This document shows, in pieces, positions 35,795-45,048 of a DNA stretch of 64,000 nt. The stretch spans positions 372,001 to 436,000 of the forward strand of contig JADJON010000001.1 of NCBI GenBank assembly GCA_016713765.1, written 5' to 3'. The translations under genes and the position numbers were made by a program. Every line of letters starts with the position of its first letter. Positions within the stretch are counted from its first letter, which is position 1. The stretch comes from Bacteroidota bacterium. GTDB lineage: Bacteria > Bacteroidota > Bacteroidia > AKYH767-A > 2013-40CM-41-45. The notes below the pieces were generated by a model that ran no database searches, was not told where the DNA came from, and saw only the letters and a list, made by a program, of their open reading frames with translations.

Positions 35795-36223
35795 ATGTTA
35801 TCCAAATCACAAGCCCGGTTATTCTTCATCATAGGAACCGTGGCATTCTCGGGCGTATTCCTCTGGCTGACGGTGGATACGATGCGGAAAATTCCGCAGC
35901 AGACCCGACAACAGAACATCACAGCGGAAGTCAACCGCGGTAAATTGATCTGGGACGCGAACAACTGTATGGGCTGCCACACCATCTTCGGTGAAGGCGC
36001 TTATTACGCCCCGGAACTGACGAAAGCCTATGAACGGCGGGGCGAGCAGTGGCTCACGCTTTTTTTAAAGGACCCGGAAGCATTGTATCCGGGACAGCGG
36101 AAAATGGTCAACTATCATTTTAGCGACGCGGAGATTGCCGACGTGATCGCATTCCTCAAATGGGTGGGGGAAGTCGACCTGAATGGTTTTCCGGCCAAGC
36201 CGACACTTTCCCAAACGAAGTAG
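35795..36223 (+). CDS. norC: Nitric oxide reductase subunit C (cytochrome c)
   Basis: 142 residues. One N-terminal membrane anchor (about residues 7-28, ARLFFIIGTVAFSGVFLWLTV) and a periplasmic cytochrome c domain with one heme site CMGCH (about residues 58-62) and the NorC signature HTIFGEGAYYAPELTKAY; the Met ligand is in KMVNYHFSDAEIADV. It passes electrons from periplasmic or membrane donors to NorB. First gene of a tight norC-norB-norQ-norD cluster, 33 bases before norB. Confidence 0.95.
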   Translation: MLSKSQARLFFIIGTVAFSGVFLWLTVDTMRKIPQQTRQQNITAEVNRGKLIWDANNCMGCHTIFGEGAYYAPELTKAYERRGEQWLTLFLKDPEALYPGQRKMVNYHFSDAEIADVIAFLKWVGEVDLNGFPAKPTLSQTK

Positions 36224-36256
36224 CCCATCCGTTCAACCTGTAACGAAAACAATCCT

Positions 36257-37597
36257 ATGAAATACCAATCACAAAAACTGGCGTACTGGTTTTTCGCCAC
36301 CTGTATGTTGCTGCTGAGCCTGCAGCTCATTTACGGTTTCATCATGGGCTTCGCGCACATGGGTTATGACGGCCTTCATTCGGTCATCCCCTTCAACACC
36401 GCACGTGCGGTCCACACCAACCTGCTGGTGGTCTGGTTACTCACCGGATTCATGGGCGCCGCCTATTTCATCATTCCCGACGAAGCGGGGCGTGAACTTT
36501 ACTCGGTGAAACTAGGATACATCCAACTGATCAGCCTGATCCTTGTCGGGGTCGTGGCCTTGATCGGATTTCACATCAATTGGTGGGAAGGCAGGAAGTT
36601 TCTGGAGATTCCCCGGCCGCTCGACTACCTGGTCGTAGTGAATGTACTTACCTTCCTGTTCAACATCGGCGCCACGATCTACAAGTCGGAGCGCATCAGT
36701 ACCACCGGCATCGTATTGTACACCGGGCTTGTTGCCGCTGCGCTCTTGTATCTCCCGGGCATGATCTATTTCGACAACCAGACCATCGACTCGTACTTCC
36801 GCTGGTGGGTCGTGCATCTGTGGGTGGAAGGCGTATGGGAGCTCATCATGGGCGGCATCCTGGCTTACCTACTCATCAAACTCACCGGCGTTGACCGCGA
36901 AGTGATCGAGAAATGGTTGTATGTAATTGTCGGCTTGACGTTTCTCTCGGGAATCCTCGGAACCGGCCACCACTATTATTATATCGGCACGCCGAAGTAT
37001 TGGTTGATCGTTGGCGGCATCTTCTCCGCGTTGGAGCCGTTGGCCTTCCTGGGAATGGCGCTCTTCGCCATCGTGATGTATAAACGCAGTGGTCGCGATC
37101 ATCCGAACAAACTCGCCTTATTGTGGACCATCGGCTGCGCGATCATGTCGTTCGTCGGAGCCGGCTTCCTCGGCTTCGCACACACCCTGCCACAGGTCAA
37201 CCTGTATACACACGGGACCCTGGTCACTGCCATGCACGGCCACCTTGCATTCTGGGGCGCTTATGCGATGATCGTCCTCGCCATCATCGCCTATGCAATG
37301 CCGCAGATGACCGGACGGAAACGTTATTCCAGTATGACCGGTATCATCGCCTTCTGGATGTCGAATATCGGCATGTTGGGAATGACCGGAGCATTCGCCG
37401 TCGCGGGTATCGCCCAGGTGTACCTGGAGCGAAAATCCGGAATGGAATTTCTCGCTGTTCAAAAGGAGATTGAGCCGCATTTCTTTGGATTGATCCTGGC
37501 CGCTACGCTCTTTACCATCGCTATCATTCTCTACATCTATGAATTCATCCGCTACGGTCGTCCGACCGATGAGGCCCTTGAACGCGCAGCTTCCTGA
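36257..37597 (+). CDS. norB: Nitric oxide reductase subunit B (catalytic, heme-copper oxidase family)
   Basis: 446 residues with 12 membrane helices. Heme and Fe(B) ligands appear in HTNLLVVWLLTGFMG, VVHLWVEGVWE (with the catalytic Glu pair), GTGHHYYYIG and HGHLAFWGAYAMI. With NorC it reduces two NO to N2O in the inner membrane. It lacks the fused N-terminal extension of quinol-oxidising qNor (NorZ), which agrees with a separate norC. The 3' end overlaps norQ by 29 bases (with the norQ start chosen here). Confidence 0.96.
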   Translation: MKYQSQKLAYWFFATCMLLLSLQLIYGFIMGFAHMGYDGLHSVIPFNTARAVHTNLLVVWLLTGFMGAAYFIIPDEAGRELYSVKLGYIQLISLILVGVVALIGFHINWWEGRKFLEIPRPLDYLVVVNVLTFLFNIGATIYKSERISTTGIVLYTGLVAAALLYLPGMIYFDNQTIDSYFRWWVVHLWVEGVWELIMGGILAYLLIKLTGVDREVIEKWLYVIVGLTFLSGILGTGHHYYYIGTPKYWLIVGGIFSALEPLAFLGMALFAIVMYKRSGRDHPNKLALLWTIGCAIMSFVGAGFLGFAHTLPQVNLYTHGTLVTAMHGHLAFWGAYAMIVLAIIAYAMPQMTGRKRYSSMTGIIAFWMSNIGMLGMTGAFAVAGIAQVYLERKSGMEFLAVQKEIEPHFFGLILAATLFTIAIILYIYEFIRYGRPTDEALERAAS

Positions 37598-38381
37598 TAC
37601 CAACGCGACCGGCGGCGTTTATTACAAAGAAACCGGTCGCGAAACGGAAGTGTTCCGACACTGCTTTCGGGAAAAGCTGCCGCTGCTACTGAAAGGGCCT
37701 ACCGGAACGGGTAAGTCGCGCTATGTGGAGTTCATGGCCGCTGAATTGCAATTACCCTTCCTGACGGTAGCTTGTCATGAAGAGACCTCTACGGTCGACT
37801 TGCTGGGTCGTTATATCGTGAAGGGAGATACGACGGAATGGATCGATGGACCGCTCACGCAGGCGGTCCGGCAGGGCGGGATCATCTACCTGGATGAGAT
37901 CGCCGAAGCGCGCCCCGATGTTCTGGTGGCCATTCACTCACTGACCGATCATCGTCGAATGCTCTTTCTCGATCGTCATCATGAAGTGTTGCGTGCCCCG
38001 GACGATTTCATGCTCGTGGCGTCCTTCAACCCCGGGTACCAACGCGGATACAAGGAACTCAAACCCTCCACCCGCCAGCGATTCGTGACCCTTTCGTTCG
38101 ATTATCCCGGACAAAGCATCGAAGCGGAGATCCTGTATGGTGAAACCGAAATCGATCGCGCGATCGCGAATAAGCTGGTCGGATTCGCGGCAAGAGTTCG
38201 CGGCATGGCGGAACTGGGTCTCGCCGAAACCGCGTCGACGCGGTTGTTGGTTGACGCGGCCAAGCTCATCCACAGCGGAATGCCGCCGCGGCTTTCCTGT
38301 ACGGTAGCGATCGCAGAAACGTTGACGGACGACCCGGAAGTGCGTCAGTCGCTGGTTGACCTGATCAACATGACCTTTTAA
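37569..38381 (+). CDS. norQ: NorQ/CbbQ family AAA+ ATPase
   Basis: 270 residues with the ATG at 37569; an ATG 10 codons upstream is also possible, both lying within the norB end. MoxR-type AAA+ protein: LPLLLKGPTGTGKSRYVEFMA (Walker A), GGIIYLDEIAEARPDVL (Walker B), SFNPGYQ sensor 1 and STRQRFVTLSFDYP. Together with NorD it assists insertion of the non-heme iron into NorB, using ATP. Family function is known from Paracoccus and Pseudomonas nor clusters. Stop and norD start are 2 bases apart. Confidence 0.93.
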   Translation: MRPLNAQLPDTNATGGVYYKETGRETEVFRHCFREKLPLLLKGPTGTGKSRYVEFMAAELQLPFLTVACHEETSTVDLLGRYIVKGDTTEWIDGPLTQAVRQGGIIYLDEIAEARPDVLVAIHSLTDHRRMLFLDRHHEVLRAPDDFMLVASFNPGYQRGYKELKPSTRQRFVTLSFDYPGQSIEAEILYGETEIDRAIANKLVGFAARVRGMAELGLAETASTRLLVDAAKLIHSGMPPRLSCTVAIAETLTDDPEVRQSLVDLINMTF

Positions 38382-38383
38382 CA

Positions 38384-40156
38384 ATGGAGTGGGATCAGTT
38401 TCTGTTCAAACGGATCTCCGAACTCGTACAATGGGTCAGACGTCCTGCGGTGGATCCGCAACGGCAAGCGGCGGCGGTGGAGTTGGAAACCCTGAAACCG
38501 CGACTGACAGCCCTGGCTCGTCTCTTGTCGGGGCGCGCGGTGAACATACATCCCGCCGAGCGCGAAGGTGGCTGGCGAGGAGATCAGTGGTTGTTGCCGT
38601 CGCGGTATGACCGTTCGGCAACGCAAACCGGCAATGTTGATTTTTTTCTATTCAGGATCTTCTTCCTGTATGGTCAAGAGCGACTGCGACATGCTTTTCG
38701 TGGAGAGGAGGCGAATAGTATACTACAGGCGAGCGCGTGCGCACTGCTGAACGCGGACGCGGTGCTGGCTTTTCTGTCGAACGAATTTCCGGGATTTGAC
38801 GAATTGCATCAACGCGTGAAAGAAGACGTGATGGCCGGACACGATGCGTCGGATCCGGCCGAACCCTGGTTGTATGGCCGTTGGTATCGACTCGATGACG
38901 ACAGCTGGTGCAAGCTCGACGTAAATGCTGATGCTGCATCGAAAAATACCGTGGCAGTAGAGAAAGATTCGAAGGATTATTCAGAAAGGCAGGCGCCGGC
39001 GCGGGAGGAAACCGAGCTGTTGATCGTCGATTCGGAGGAACAAGAGAACTATACGCTCACCCACAATTTCGAAAAGATCGAGACGCTGGATACGTTCTCC
39101 GGTCGGTGGCGCGATTTTGACGGAAGCGACGACCTGGATGAGCATGGCGAAGCATTGCAGGAACTGGACCTCCGGCAACTGGTACGCGTTGATAGCCCGG
39201 TGCATTCGGTGTATCGGACGGAATTCATTCAGTCGCTGGGCCTGATCGAAACCGCTGACGCTCTTCATGCCGGATTTCATCGGTGTTACGACGAATGGAA
39301 TTTCCAGCAACATGGTTATCGTAAGGGTTATTGCCGGGTCTATCCGACCTTCCTAAAAGAGTCATTGTCGGGTTACGCGGCGACGACTTTGAGCAAACAC
39401 GCCGGTTTGGCGCGTTCGATGCGGCGGCAGGCAGAGCGATACCTGACCGAGCATTTTGTACAACAGCGCTTGTCGTGGGGAGACGCTCCTGATCTTGACG
39501 CGATGGTGGAAGCTTATCTGGACCGGAAGGCAGGCATCACTCCGTCGGAAAATCTGTATCAGTCGCGCCGGAAGCGTGGCCGGGATGCGGCGATCCTGGT
39601 ATTGACCGATACCAGCCTAAGCACCGATGGATATTCAAACAACCAGCGGGTATTGGATCTGGAGAAGGAAGCGCTGGTACTTGTCGCGGACGTTTGGGAA
39701 AAGTTGGGTGTCCGCTTCCAGCTTGACACGTTCAATAGCCGGACGCATAACCATTGTAACTATGGAACGGTAAAGGGCTTTCACGAGTCCTGGCAATTGT
39801 GCCGGGATCGCATTGGTGCAATTGGAAGTTCGGGTTATACCCGCATCGGCCCGGCACTACGACACGCGACCTATCTGTTGAATCAGGTGCGTGCTTCCAG
39901 TCGCTGGTTATTGTTGTTGACCGACGGAAAGCCGAATGATTACGACCGGTACGAAGGTCAATACGGTATCCAAGATGTACGGCAGGCCATTCGGGAAGCG
40001 GAACGGGATGGGGTGCATGTCTCAGCGATAGCCATCGAAGAAGCAGCACGGTTTTATTTGCCCCAGATGTTCGGTAAAGGTGGCTTTGAGTTGTTGAGGC
40101 ATCCTCGCCAATTGCCGTTCGCTTTGTTGAATGGATACCTGCGAATCGTGCGCTGA
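38384..40156 (+). CDS. norD: NorD, VWA-domain activator of nitric oxide reductase
   Basis: 590 residues, soluble, with a C-terminal von Willebrand factor A domain. The MIDAS metal site is visible as LVLTDTSLSTDGY, then SGYTRIGPALRHA and LLLTDGKPNDYDRYEGQYG, which is the NorD-specific form. The long N-terminal helical region (about 1-390) is typical. It partners NorQ in maturing the NorBC complex. With it the cluster has norC, B, Q and D; norE and norF are missing, which is common. The last gene of the operon. Confidence 0.93.
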   Translation: MEWDQFLFKRISELVQWVRRPAVDPQRQAAAVELETLKPRLTALARLLSGRAVNIHPAEREGGWRGDQWLLPSRYDRSATQTGNVDFFLFRIFFLYGQERLRHAFRGEEANSILQASACALLNADAVLAFLSNEFPGFDELHQRVKEDVMAGHDASDPAEPWLYGRWYRLDDDSWCKLDVNADAASKNTVAVEKDSKDYSERQAPAREETELLIVDSEEQENYTLTHNFEKIETLDTFSGRWRDFDGSDDLDEHGEALQELDLRQLVRVDSPVHSVYRTEFIQSLGLIETADALHAGFHRCYDEWNFQQHGYRKGYCRVYPTFLKESLSGYAATTLSKHAGLARSMRRQAERYLTEHFVQQRLSWGDAPDLDAMVEAYLDRKAGITPSENLYQSRRKRGRDAAILVLTDTSLSTDGYSNNQRVLDLEKEALVLVADVWEKLGVRFQLDTFNSRTHNHCNYGTVKGFHESWQLCRDRIGAIGSSGYTRIGPALRHATYLLNQVRASSRWLLLLTDGKPNDYDRYEGQYGIQDVRQAIREAERDGVHVSAIAIEEAARFYLPQMFGKGGFELLRHPRQLPFALLNGYLRIVR

Positions 40157-40223
40157 AAGCCCCCTGAACAATTCACTGAAAAAATTAGTCCCTGATCCCT
40201 TTCGTCCCTCGTCTCACCCGCGA

Positions 40224-40442
40224 TTACCCTTCGAAAATCAGGTATAGCCCCGCAAAGATGACCAGTATGGCGATGGAAGTCAGACCGTACAGGACCAGAT
40301 CATAGATGGAGGGAATCGGATTCCAGAGTGTGAGCACACAGCTGATGAATCCCAAAACGGCTCCGATGCCGGCGAGGATGAATCCGAGATTCTGTTGCTT
40401 CGCCCGCTTGAGACGTTGCTCGTCTAGGGATTCGTTGGTCAT
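40224..40442 (-). CDS. Small two-helix membrane protein, unknown function
   Basis: 72 residues. A charged N-terminus (MTNESLDEQRLKRAKQQN) is followed by two hydrophobic helices (about residues 19-40, FILAGIGAVLGFISCVLTLW, and 48-70, LVLYGLTSIAILVIFAGLYLIF). No cysteine pairs or known motif. It is on the opposite strand to norD and GSDH, in a gap of 470 bases. The good codon structure and membrane pattern favour a real gene; the role is unknown. Confidence 0.65.
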   Translation of the reverse strand: MTNESLDEQRLKRAKQQNLGFILAGIGAVLGFISCVLTLWNPIPSIYDLVLYGLTSIAILVIFAGLYLIFEG

Positions 40443-40626
40443 AGTCGAAAGATAATCATTATTCGATATTGTCCTATATCCTTTCGTATTGAATGGTAGA
40501 AAAGCCGGGAAGCCGTCGTTGCGCCCCCGTTTGCCGTACTAACTATTAATTCTCCGTAAACGATCGGGAATTCATACTGACTCTAAAGATTTTTTTCTTT
40601 TTTCGGGTCTCTGCGCCATCACCCAT

Positions 40627-43017
40627 ATGCGAATTTCCACCATCGCGACCTTTGTGGCCGCCCTCTTGTTGCTGTCCGGTTATAAGCCGCTTTCAGCACA
40701 AACCCTTCCGCCCGGATTCTCACAGGTGCTGGTCGCGCCGGGCATCACCCAGCCGACGACCATGGCTTATACGCCCGATGGTCGTTTCTTTATCTGTGAA
40801 CAGACCGGAGCTGTCAAGGTCCTGAAGAACGATACACTCTTGTCGCGTCCTTTCATCACCCTCACCACCAACCTGAACGGTGAACGCGGCCTGGTCGGAA
40901 TCGCCATCGACCCCGACTTTACAAACAACCAATACGTCTATCTCTGCTACACGATCCCGACCGGTGAGTTCAATCGGGTCAGTCGTTTCACCGCCAGTGG
41001 CGATACGGTGGTGCCGGGTAGTGAAGTAGTATTGCTGGAAACCGATACCATGATCGCCAACTATCATGGCGGAGGGCACCTGCAGATCGGTCCGGACGGC
41101 AAGCTCTATGTCGCGGTTGGTGAAAACGGTCGGTCCGCACTCTCACAGGACCTGAACAGCTACCTCGGAAAAATCCTCCGCATCAATCTTGACGGATCAA
41201 CCCCGTCCGACAATCCGTTTCCCGGACCCGGGAAGCAGCGGAACATTTGGGCCTATGGCCTGCGTAATCCGTTCACCTTTTCGTTCCAGCCCTCTACCGG
41301 TCGCTTCTTCATTAATGATGTCGGCGAGATAACCTGGGAAGAGATCAATGACGCAACAGCCGGAGGCGGTAACTATGGTTGGCCTCTGGCAGAAGGCGTC
41401 AGCAGCGATACCGCCTTCGACAATCCTTTTTACTCCTACCTGCACGGGCTTTCGACCGGGCAGGGCTGTGCCATTACCGGAGGAGATTTTTTCGATCCGG
41501 ATACGACCAATTATCCGACCGCGTACCAGGACAAGTATTACTTCATCGACTACTGCGGCAACTGGATCGACTACATCACCCTGAGTTACCCGCCGGTGTG
41601 GAGTCACTTCGCTTCAAACGTCGCGAACTACAGCGTCGGCTTGATGACCGGTCCCGATGGTAACCTGTACTTCTTATCGCGCAACAATGAAGCGTTATAC
41701 AAGATCGCTTACTCGCCCAATCCTGCTGCCGTTGTGGTAAACGAACCACTGGATCAGTTGGTGTCGCTTGGATATCCGGCGAACTTCAGTGTCTCTGCCA
41801 GTGGTACACCTCCTTTCCAGTCTCAGTGGTACAAGGGAACGACCTTGCTGCTCAACGACACGAACGCCACACTCAACATCCCGAATTGCGCGTTTGCGGA
41901 CTCCGGCGATTACCGCGTCGTGGTCAGCAATGCCTTTGGATCCGATACCAGCCGTTACGCGCACCTGAGTGTTACAGCCAACCAACCGCCGGTCGCCGTG
42001 ATCAATACACCGCTTCCCGGGGCACATTACAGCGGCGGCGACCTCATCAGCTTCTCGGGTGATGCCAATGATCCGGAAGACGGCGTACTGCCCGACTCCG
42101 CCTTCCAGTGGGTCGTCATCTTTCACCACGACACGCACGTACATCCAGGACCCAATGCCGGAAGCGGTATTCGCAGCGGAGCTTTTCTGGTGCCGACTAC
42201 CGGCGAGGTTTCGCCCAATGTTTTTTTCCGGCTCTATCTGATCGTACGGGACGCGGAAGGCTTGGTCGATTCGGCGTTCGTCGACCTGCAACCCAACCTC
42301 AGTGACTTTACCATCAACACGCAACCACAAGGATTGACCATCTATGTGGATGGGCAACCCCATATCGCGCCGCATACGGTGACGGGCGTCGAGGGCATGT
42401 ACCGCAACTTCGGCGCGCCTTGGTCGCAAGCCTCGGGACCATCCACTTATTTCTTCACTCGCTGGAATAATGGCGGTGCGCTCACACAAACGTTCCGTAC
42501 GCCGTTGAACGATACCGCCTGGACCGCATTTTATGGTGAAGACGTGCTACCCTTCACGCTCAATGATACCGTGGTTTGCATCAATTCGACCTTACAACTG
42601 AGCCCGGCGGGGTATAATAGCTATGCCTGGAGCGACGGAACGACCGGGAACAACTATACGTTCAACTCGTCGGTTCCCGACACCTTCAGCATCGGACTGA
42701 CTGTCACCGACGGTACAGGCCAGGCCGGCAGCGATTCGATCACGGTTATCTTCGACGTCTGCGACCAGGTCGGAACGCCGCTTGGCGATCGTATCGCGCT
42801 CTATCCGGTACCCTCCACCGGTCGTATCAACATTTCGGAAAGCCCGGTGCCGTATCGACTGGTCATCACCGATCTGACGGGTCGCGCCGTATGGGTAGAA
42901 TCGGTGCCTGCAGGGAATGTGAAGCAGCTGAAATTGCCTTCAGGAGTATTCCATTTTCTATTGCAAACAGAGCAACAGGAAATCTTACTCAGTCGGAAGG
43001 TGGTTGTCCTGGAATAG
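40627..43017 (+). CDS. GSDH-type (PQQ-dependent sugar dehydrogenase-like) secreted protein with Ig domains and T9SS sorting domain
   Basis: 796 residues. Signal peptide ISTIATFVAALLLLSGYKPLSAQ. Residues about 28-365 form a six-bladed glucose/sorbosone dehydrogenase propeller: FSQVLVAPGITQPTTMAYTPDGR, GLVGIAIDPDFTNN, NYHGGGHLQIGPDGKLY with the catalytic-type His, RNPFTFSFQP and EEINDATAGGGNYGWP. An Ig-like domain (about 370-455) follows with QSQWYKGTTLLLNDTN, then a region with QPPVAVINTPLPGAHY (PKD/cadherin-like), and a T9SS domain (IALYPVPSTGRINISES ... EILLSRKVVVLE). Secreted oxidation of sugars or similar polyols is the usual role; PQQ use is by family, not shown here. Confidence 0.88.
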   Translation: MRISTIATFVAALLLLSGYKPLSAQTLPPGFSQVLVAPGITQPTTMAYTPDGRFFICEQTGAVKVLKNDTLLSRPFITLTTNLNGERGLVGIAIDPDFTNNQYVYLCYTIPTGEFNRVSRFTASGDTVVPGSEVVLLETDTMIANYHGGGHLQIGPDGKLYVAVGENGRSALSQDLNSYLGKILRINLDGSTPSDNPFPGPGKQRNIWAYGLRNPFTFSFQPSTGRFFINDVGEITWEEINDATAGGGNYGWPLAEGVSSDTAFDNPFYSYLHGLSTGQGCAITGGDFFDPDTTNYPTAYQDKYYFIDYCGNWIDYITLSYPPVWSHFASNVANYSVGLMTGPDGNLYFLSRNNEALYKIAYSPNPAAVVVNEPLDQLVSLGYPANFSVSASGTPPFQSQWYKGTTLLLNDTNATLNIPNCAFADSGDYRVVVSNAFGSDTSRYAHLSVTANQPPVAVINTPLPGAHYSGGDLISFSGDANDPEDGVLPDSAFQWVVIFHHDTHVHPGPNAGSGIRSGAFLVPTTGEVSPNVFFRLYLIVRDAEGLVDSAFVDLQPNLSDFTINTQPQGLTIYVDGQPHIAPHTVTGVEGMYRNFGAPWSQASGPSTYFFTRWNNGGALTQTFRTPLNDTAWTAFYGEDVLPFTLNDTVVCINSTLQLSPAGYNSYAWSDGTTGNNYTFNSSVPDTFSIGLTVTDGTGQAGSDSITVIFDVCDQVGTPLGDRIALYPVPSTGRINISESPVPYRLVITDLTGRAVWVESVPAGNVKQLKLPSGVFHFLLQTEQQEILLSRKVVVLE

Positions 43018-43037
43018 TCGGGGGTAATATTCGCGGC

Positions 43038-43529
43038 TTAGTGCAAGTCGAAGCTGCGGACCAGATCACGGTTGGGTGATCCGCTGTGGCACCCGATGCA
43101 ACCATCTCCCTTTTTACCTACACTGAAAACAGTAGATCCGTCCGGTTCATATTCCGCCCACATCCAGCCGCTGCCGGCATTTGCGTTCGAGGGCTCCTTC
43201 TTCATGACCGCCAATAAAGTTACGCCGGAACCCGACACGACTTCCTTAACGATCACCGAGCCGTTCGGGAAAGTCGCTCCGGACGGGAGTTCGCCTGTTG
43301 AATCGAGCGCGGCCAATGCGGTGGAGTTGAATTTCAGTTTGAAAGAGCCGTGCGGGCTGGGGGACGCGGCGCTCAGCGTGTTTCCATTTTGGTAATAGGA
43401 ATAACTGCCGTTCCGGATCTCCGAAGAGAACGCCTGATCAGCAGATGATTCTTCTTTGTCCTTCTTACACGCGATCATCGTTGTAACTGCCGGAAGCAGC
43501 ATCAACATTAACTTGAGAGAGTTGTTCAT
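43038..43529 (-). CDS. Cytochrome P460-like heme lipoprotein
   Basis: 163 residues from ATG 43529. A lipoprotein signal peptide (MNNSLKLMLMLLPAVTTMIACKK) has the lipobox Cys after MIA. The domain ends with KKGDGCIGCHSGSPNRDLV, a CxxCH heme site near the C-terminus followed by the RDxVRSFDLH tail, as in cytochrome P460. WAEYEP and GSVIVKEV are also typical. P460 enzymes oxidise hydroxylamine with NO to N2O, or bind NO. Its location 3 kb after the norCBQD operon fits a role in nitrogen oxide handling, though related proteins in other bacteria have unknown roles. It is convergent with the GSDH gene (20 bases between stops). Confidence 0.78.
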   Translation of the reverse strand: MNNSLKLMLMLLPAVTTMIACKKDKEESSADQAFSSEIRNGSYSYYQNGNTLSAASPSPHGSFKLKFNSTALAALDSTGELPSGATFPNGSVIVKEVVSGSGVTLLAVMKKEPSNANAGSGWMWAEYEPDGSTVFSVGKKGDGCIGCHSGSPNRDLVRSFDLH

Positions 43530-43677
43530 GGCAGAGGGAATGGAAGGGGTTAACAAGAGACAGATCCAATCGGAATCAAAGTTTCTATCAATCCCCTAAA
43601 GCTAACGCAGGCAGCTACCCAATGATTGTGATGATTGTCACGAATCACAGGATGAAAGCAAGAAAAAGGAAGAAGCG

Positions 43678-44898
43678 TTATTCGATGATCAGTGTTTTTC
43701 GCTCAATACGGGTTCCTTCCGCGATGCGAACCAGATAACACCCACCCGATAATCCAGTGAGATCAAGGCGCTGTACAGGCGCTGAGAGGTTGTGCATAGA
43801 CCGGATCAATTGTCCTTGCATGTTGTAAAGCTGGACAAGGTCGGGTCGCGCATGGTCGAATCGGAGGTTGACGAAATCGTGCGCCGGATTCGGAAAGAGT
43901 GTGAGGCGGGAAGGTTCGGCCACCGGCTTGGGTCCGAGCCAGAGGTTTTCATCGAAGCGCACCACGCCGCTTTGTTCCGTTCCGGCCCAGACGATTCCGT
44001 TTCCTTCAATACAGGTATAAAAGACATTGTCGTCCGGCATGTCGGAGTTCGCGGTGTACCAGCTGTAGTAAACCGGGCCTTCTTTTTTCACGATGCCACG
44101 ATCGTAGGTGCCCAACCAGATGTTGGTCAGGGAATCGAACTGCAGGGAGTTGAGCGAATTGGTGGGGATACCGGAACTGAGCGTATTGTAAGTGAACCAA
44201 CCGCCGTTGTAGAAATTGACCAGCGCGCCGGCAGGACATGTCATCCACAGGTGGTTAAGCGGACCCAGTACAAGATCGTTCATGCTGTTGTCGGGAAAGT
44301 TCTGGTGCATGTAGTCCCAGGTGGTGAACCCCGTATCACGGATCATTTGGGAAAATCCGCCGTTCACCGTTCCCAGCCAGCGCAGTGTATCGTTTTCAAT
44401 TACGCAGCGTGAGATGTGATCAACGGGAATGTTCGAATTGCCAATGTTCCAGGTCGTCCAGTTGGCGCCGTCGAACCGGCTAAGTCCGGCGATGGTACAG
44501 ATCCACGCGCTGCCAAAGCGATCGATCGTAACGCTTCGGATATAGTCGGCGGCGATCGGCGAGTTGGCCGTGGTGTAGCTGGTCCAGTTCGTGCCGTCGA
44601 ATACGCAGACGCCTCCGTTCTGTGTCGAGATCCACGCCCGACCAGCCGCATCGAACGCGACATGCTTGACAGAATTGTCGGTGAGACCGCTGTTCGTCGT
44701 CTGGTAAACCGTCCAGGTGTTGTCGTCGTAGATCGCAAGACCGAATTCGGTACAGAACCATTTCCGGTTCAGACTGTCGATCGCGATGTAGCGGCATTGG
44801 TTGTCGGGAAGCGGGGAGTTATTTCGGTCGAAGACAGTAAAGGTCTGTTGCGCGGAGGCGAACAGGGACCAGATCAGCAGGAGTAGGGTCAGGCGCAT
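43678..44898 (-). CDS. Reg_prop-type beta-propeller protein with T9SS sorting domain
   Basis: 406 residues from ATG 44898 ahead of signal peptide MRLTLLLLIWSLFASAQ. Then come tandem ~45-residue two-component regulator propeller repeats (CRYIAIDSLNRKWFCTEFG, VKHVAFDAAGRAWISTQNG, IRSVTIDRFGSAWICTIAG, LQFDSLTNIWLGTYDRG), as in the sensor domain of the kinase encoded next to it, and a T9SS domain (LTLFPNPAHDFVNLRF ... GGCYLVRIAEG). No enzymatic part. Divergent from the kinase at 45.05 kb, with a similar propeller; they may share ancestry or act together. A perfect TATATTTG box lies 6 bases upstream of the start. Confidence 0.88.
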   Translation of the reverse strand: MRLTLLLLIWSLFASAQQTFTVFDRNNSPLPDNQCRYIAIDSLNRKWFCTEFGLAIYDDNTWTVYQTTNSGLTDNSVKHVAFDAAGRAWISTQNGGVCVFDGTNWTSYTTANSPIAADYIRSVTIDRFGSAWICTIAGLSRFDGANWTTWNIGNSNIPVDHISRCVIENDTLRWLGTVNGGFSQMIRDTGFTTWDYMHQNFPDNSMNDLVLGPLNHLWMTCPAGALVNFYNGGWFTYNTLSSGIPTNSLNSLQFDSLTNIWLGTYDRGIVKKEGPVYYSWYTANSDMPDDNVFYTCIEGNGIVWAGTEQSGVVRFDENLWLGPKPVAEPSRLTLFPNPAHDFVNLRFDHARPDLVQLYNMQGQLIRSMHNLSAPVQRLDLTGLSGGCYLVRIAEGTRIERKTLIIE

Positions 44899-44904
44899 GT
44901 CGAA

Positions 44905-44912
44905 CAAATATA
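44905..44912 (-). promoter_or_regulatory. -7 box of the propeller gene
   Basis: TATATTTG on the minus strand, followed by TTCGAC and the ATG at 44898. Only 6 bases between box and start codon. Confidence 0.55.
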
Positions 44913-45048
44913 CTGAAGCCGTTGAAGCGGAGGATGACGCCCGTCACGTAATCGCTGAACTTTCCCGCCTTGCGCACGAATCCGCCACAGGAGCGGCTTT
45001 CGGGGACTGTTGCAAGCCCCGGGGGCATTGATTAACTTGATTCCCTAC

